This document shows positions 8,004-9,364 of a DNA stretch of 9,364 nucleotides, piece by piece. This DNA comes from Helicobacter sp. (GTDB lineage: Bacteria > Campylobacterota > Campylobacteria > Campylobacterales > Helicobacteraceae), in the NCBI GenBank assembly GCA_029264655.1, contig JARHZY010000108.1, forward strand, positions 1 to 9,364, read 5' to 3'. Position numbers and translations under genes: made by a program. A model generated the notes under the pieces. The model saw only the letters and a list, made by a program, of their open reading frames with translations, was not told the DNA's origin and made no database searches. Numbering within the stretch: position 1 is the first letter of the stretch; each line of letters begins with the position of its first letter.

Positions 8004-8381
8004 ATGCAAGATTTCCAATTAGATATTGTTACTCCTTATGGTGAGATTTTTAATGGTAGGGTTTTATCTGTTTATCTACCCGGAAAACAAGGGGAGTTTG
8101 GAGTTTTGCCCGGACATTGTGATATGTTGGCACTCTTACAAACCGGTGTTATTGATATTCGTTCAGAAACAGAGCATGATCTTGTGGCAATAAATTGGGG
8201 TTATGTTTCTATAAGTGATAATAAGGTAAGTGTATTGGCTGATGGTGCTGTATGTGTGCATTGTGGCGTTCATGGTAAAGTATCAAAAGCCTTGGAACAA
8301 GCAAAAAAACTTTTAGAGGATGCATCTAGTGATACTTCTATGATTGCAGGAGCATTACGCAAGCTTGATGAAGCAAAGTAG
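8004..8381 (+). CDS. atpC: F0F1 ATP synthase subunit epsilon, with unusual cysteines
   Basis: This is a 125-residue epsilon subunit. The beta-sandwich domain (about 1-83) contains the conserved G-E-F-G-V-L-P-G-H at 30-38 and N-W-G-Y at 64-67. The C-terminal two-helix domain (about 91-125, with K-K-L-L-E-D-A-S-S-D) is the part that can extend into the head and inhibit ATP hydrolysis in other bacteria. The ribosome binding site AAGGAG (7992-7997) overlaps the atpD stop codon, six bases before the ATG, pointing to coupled translation. Unusual for the family, it has three cysteines: C39, and C84 and C87 in a C-V-H-C-G-V-H stretch at residues 84-90, exactly at the hinge between the two domains. 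It is the last gene of the operon; no exbB/tol-type gene follows. Confidence 0.95.
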   Translation: MQDFQLDIVTPYGEIFNGRVLSVYLPGKQGEFGVLPGHCDMLALLQTGVIDIRSETEHDLVAINWGYVSISDNKVSVLADGAVCVHCGVHGKVSKALEQAKKLLEDASSDTSMIAGALRKLDEAK

Positions 8382-8425
8382 CTATTAGGGTGAGTAGGAA
8401 ATCCTAGCTATTTATTCTATATTAA
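8379..8425 (+). terminator. Possible weak hairpin at the operon end
   Basis: TAGCTA at 8379-8384 (overlapping the atpC stop) can pair with TAGCTA at 8405-8410, extended by GG/CC across a three-base bulge. A smaller overlapping palindrome, TAGGA-AA-TCCTA at 8395-8406, could compete. The T-rich stretch after it is interrupted, so this is a poor intrinsic terminator, but it is placed where one would be expected. Confidence 0.27.
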
Positions 8426-8435
8426 CTATAGCATA

Positions 8436-8448
8436 ATTTATGTTGCTA
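8436..8448 (+). repeat. 13-base word shared with the region after uvrD (copy 2)
   Basis: ATTTATGTTGCTA repeats exactly the word at 2426-2438. In both places a run resembling TTTTAAT follows within ten bases. Confidence 0.4.
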
Positions 8449-8482
8449 GTCTTTTAATAATGTTAATACAATTTTTAGTTCA

Positions 8483-8655
8483 TTGGCATAATGGTATTTG
8501 ATTGTATTTAATTAGTTCTAAAAGCATGAAGTGTGGCGTATATATTTTTGTAATATTATTAATATAGAAGTCGCTAGGTATCGTTTTGTAGTTTTTTTAT
8601 ACAACATTTATTATTGTATTTTGCTAGATTTTTATAATTGCCATGTTGGCATAAT
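8483..8655 (+). repeat. Pair of 10-base direct repeats TTGGCATAAT
   Basis: TTGGCATAAT is found at 8483-8492 and 8646-8655, 163 bases apart, both in the non-coding region. The second copy forms the right arm of a small hairpin. The TTGGCA start recalls a sigma54 -24 element, but the -12 element is not at the required distance in either copy. Confidence 0.35.
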
Positions 8656-8663
8656 AATTTTTT
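8639..8663 (+). terminator. Small hairpin followed by a T-run
   Basis: TGCCA at 8639-8643 pairs with TGGCA at 8647-8651 around a three-base loop. Six uninterrupted T's follow at 8658-8663, but only after a six-base gap. The stem is short and the gap too long for a standard intrinsic terminator. It might end a read-through operon transcript. Confidence 0.2.
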
Positions 8664-9144
8664 GCAATACATAATAGATTAATACATTTAAGCAAAAAGA
8701 TATTTAAATGCAATAATTACCCAATATTATTTGTTGCTTGAGCTATAAAAATACTTGCAATATTTTTTATAGTTTTACTAAAAAATGATTTCTATTGAAA
8801 TTTTGTTTAGATTTTAGGGGTTAGATATAAAATATAGCATATGTTGCTTACATGTTTATATAAATCCAAACATATTAATTATTTTTAAAAAGGATTTATG
8901 TATTAGTTGTATAGTTATCTTGCCTAATATGTTATATTGCTGTGCATCTTATTGCCAATTTTAATTTATATTATTTACTTTTATTGTTTTTTTGGGTATA
9001 AAGATAGATATGTGATTGTTGTAGATAATACCGCTATTTATGGAAATTTTAGTAAATGCTTTAGTTATTTTGCACATAGCATTTATGTAATTGTTTTTAC
9101 CCCTCCCCCTTAAGAATCTAGTTTTAAGAATACATATAGTTTAA

Positions 9145-9159
9145 TATAATCTATATAAT
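9145..9159 (+). promoter_or_regulatory. Candidate -10 elements for a downstream gene
   Basis: TATAAT occurs twice, at 9145-9150 and 9154-9159, about 175-190 bases before the possible start codon at 9334. No good -35 sequence is present (TTTTAA at 9122-9127 fits the spacing of the first). The surrounding DNA is very AT-rich, so the match is weak evidence. A TATTAT at 9323-9328, just before the ATG, would alternatively give a leaderless transcript. Confidence 0.28.
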
Positions 9160-9175
9160 ATAAATAATAACCAAT

Positions 9176-9192
9176 ACACACACATATATATA
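9176..9192. repeat. Alternating purine-pyrimidine tract (AC)4 then AT repeats
   Basis: Seventeen bases alternate strictly between purine and pyrimidine: four AC units, then four AT units and a final A. Dinucleotide tracts of this kind upstream of surface-protein genes can slip and change promoter spacing, but four units is short for that. Confidence 0.5.
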
Positions 9193-9215
9193 ATACAAAT
9201 CTATATCTATATATC

Positions 9216-9230
9216 TAATAATAAATATTA
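9216..9230. promoter_or_regulatory. Fur-box-like palindrome
   Basis: The sequence TAATAATAAATATTA fits the Helicobacter pylori iron-Fur operator pattern TAATAATnATTATTA at all but one position. It lies about 100 bases before the possible gene start at 9334 and behind the TATAAT elements. In such AT-rich DNA a match this good can arise by chance, so the call is tentative. Confidence 0.2.
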
Positions 9231-9270
9231 AATAAACATAAATAAGTATAAATAAACATAATAACATATA
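9231..9270 (+). repeat. Decamer tandem repeat AATAARYATA
   Basis: Three consecutive ten-base units, AATAAACATA, AATAAGTATA and AATAAACATA, are followed by a degenerate fourth, ATAACATATA. Equivalently, a 13-base word TAAATAAACATAA recurs with a 20-base period (9229 and 9249). The ten-base period is close to one helical turn. Confidence 0.6.
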
Positions 9271-9333
9271 TCCCCACCAATTACCCACATAAACACTGCA
9301 ATATCTTACCACTAACCCACATTATTATAAAAA

Positions 9334-9364
9334 ATGAAAAAATTATTATCATTTAAGCTTTATT
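9334..9364 (+). CDS. Possible start of a gene cut by the window end
   Basis: An ATG at 9334 opens a frame reading M-K-K-L-L-S-F-K-L-Y to the window edge. Two lysines followed by hydrophobic residues is how many exported Helicobacter proteins begin, so this could be the start of a signal peptide of an outer-membrane or secreted protein. Against this, no Shine-Dalgarno sequence precedes the ATG; there are only A and T. Ten codons are too few to identify a family, and the reading may be chance. Confidence 0.33.
   Translation, partial: MKKLLSFKLY

Larger units (their letters stand above)
8382..9333. other. Long non-coding region after the ATP synthase operon
   Basis: These 950 bases contain no credible coding sequence on either strand: every reading frame is cut by frequent stops, and the longest stretches I traced lack a start codon with a ribosome binding site. 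The first 700 bases are T-rich with G exceeding C (84 G to 48 C in 8461-9060 by hand count). From about 9100 the composition flips to A and C. The region holds short repeats, a weak hairpin at each of 8379 and 8639, a pyrimidine-rich C-tract around 9098-9110, and promoter-like sequences near its right end. No tRNA, rRNA or CRISPR is visible. No remnant of exbB, exbD or tolB could be recognised. Confidence 0.75.
9132..9333 (+). other. A/C-rich, nearly G-free tract before a possible gene start
   Basis: By hand count, only 3 G's (9139, 9246, 9298) against about 36 C's occur over these 202 bases, whereas the preceding 600 bases have more G than C. On the + strand this would give an almost unstructured RNA leader, as G is needed for stable pairing. 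It could be a long 5' leader of the gene that may start at 9334, or a piece whose strand composition is reversed. The count is direct; the roles are inference. Confidence 0.6.

Noticed and set aside
8646..8665. Possible sigma54 promoter (TTGGCA ... TTGC)
   Set aside because: GG and GC are separated by 14 bases instead of the strict 10, and the other TTGGCA copy at 8483 lacks a TTGC altogether.
8890..8906. AAGGA followed by ATG, like a translation start
   Set aside because: The frame is M-Y-stop. It may be a relic of a gene start, but nothing coding follows in any frame.
8818..8964. 49-codon stop-free stretch in the non-coding region
   Set aside because: It has no start codon until near its end and no ribosome binding site; the Ile/Cys/Tyr-rich reading is typical of T-rich non-coding DNA.
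9281..9321. DnaA-box-like words TTACCCACA (9281-9289) and TAACCCACA (9313-9321)
   Set aside because: They differ from the E. coli box by one and two bases and do not fit the H. pylori box TCATTCAC; no dnaA-type gene is near, and the A/C-rich tract makes such words likely.

Overview
The window is AT-rich (roughly one third G+C by eye), tightly spaced in its coding part, and carries every confident gene on the + strand. The seven ATP synthase genes lie in the order b', b, delta, alpha, gamma, beta, epsilon, with no a or c subunit gene beside them. Subunit b has a cleavable-looking leader and the gamma subunit is 301 residues. This arrangement is typical of Campylobacterota (Epsilonproteobacteria). 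The protein sequences read most like a Helicobacter, probably one of the enterohepatic species rather than H. pylori; the genus is an inference from recalled family sequences.

Layout. 1-240 is non-coding and holds candidate -10 elements for the first gene. 241-2409 encodes a full-length UvrD/PcrA/Rep-type superfamily 1 DNA helicase. 2410-2591 is an intergenic gap with a good sigma70-type extended -10 promoter (TTGTAA, 17 bases, TGC-TACAAT) that should drive the ATP synthase operon. 2592-8381 is the operon atpF'-atpF-atpH-atpA-atpG-atpD-atpC, with gaps of 0 to 23 bases and clear ribosome binding sites at most starts. 8382-9333 is about 950 bases with no credible gene, which is long for this group. 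Its first part is T-rich with more G than C, and its last 200 bases are A/C-rich and almost free of G. At 9334 a possible new gene starts (M-K-K-L-L-S-F-K-L-Y) and runs off the window.

The ATP synthase genes encode the F1 sector (alpha, beta, gamma, delta, epsilon) and the two peripheral-stalk b-type subunits. All catalytic motifs look intact. The ring and a-subunit genes (atpE, atpB) must lie elsewhere, as is usual in this phylum. The helicase has its own expression signals and no functional tie to the operon.

I see no complete novel system here. The observations I rate highest are: a strongly over-represented heptamer AGAATCT/AGATTCT (18 hand-counted copies) spread over all genes and more than one reading frame; a C-x-H-C-x-x-H cluster at the hinge of the epsilon subunit; and the long, compositionally split non-coding region after atpC, with a G-free leader, decamer repeats and a Fur-box-like site before the gene start at the window end.
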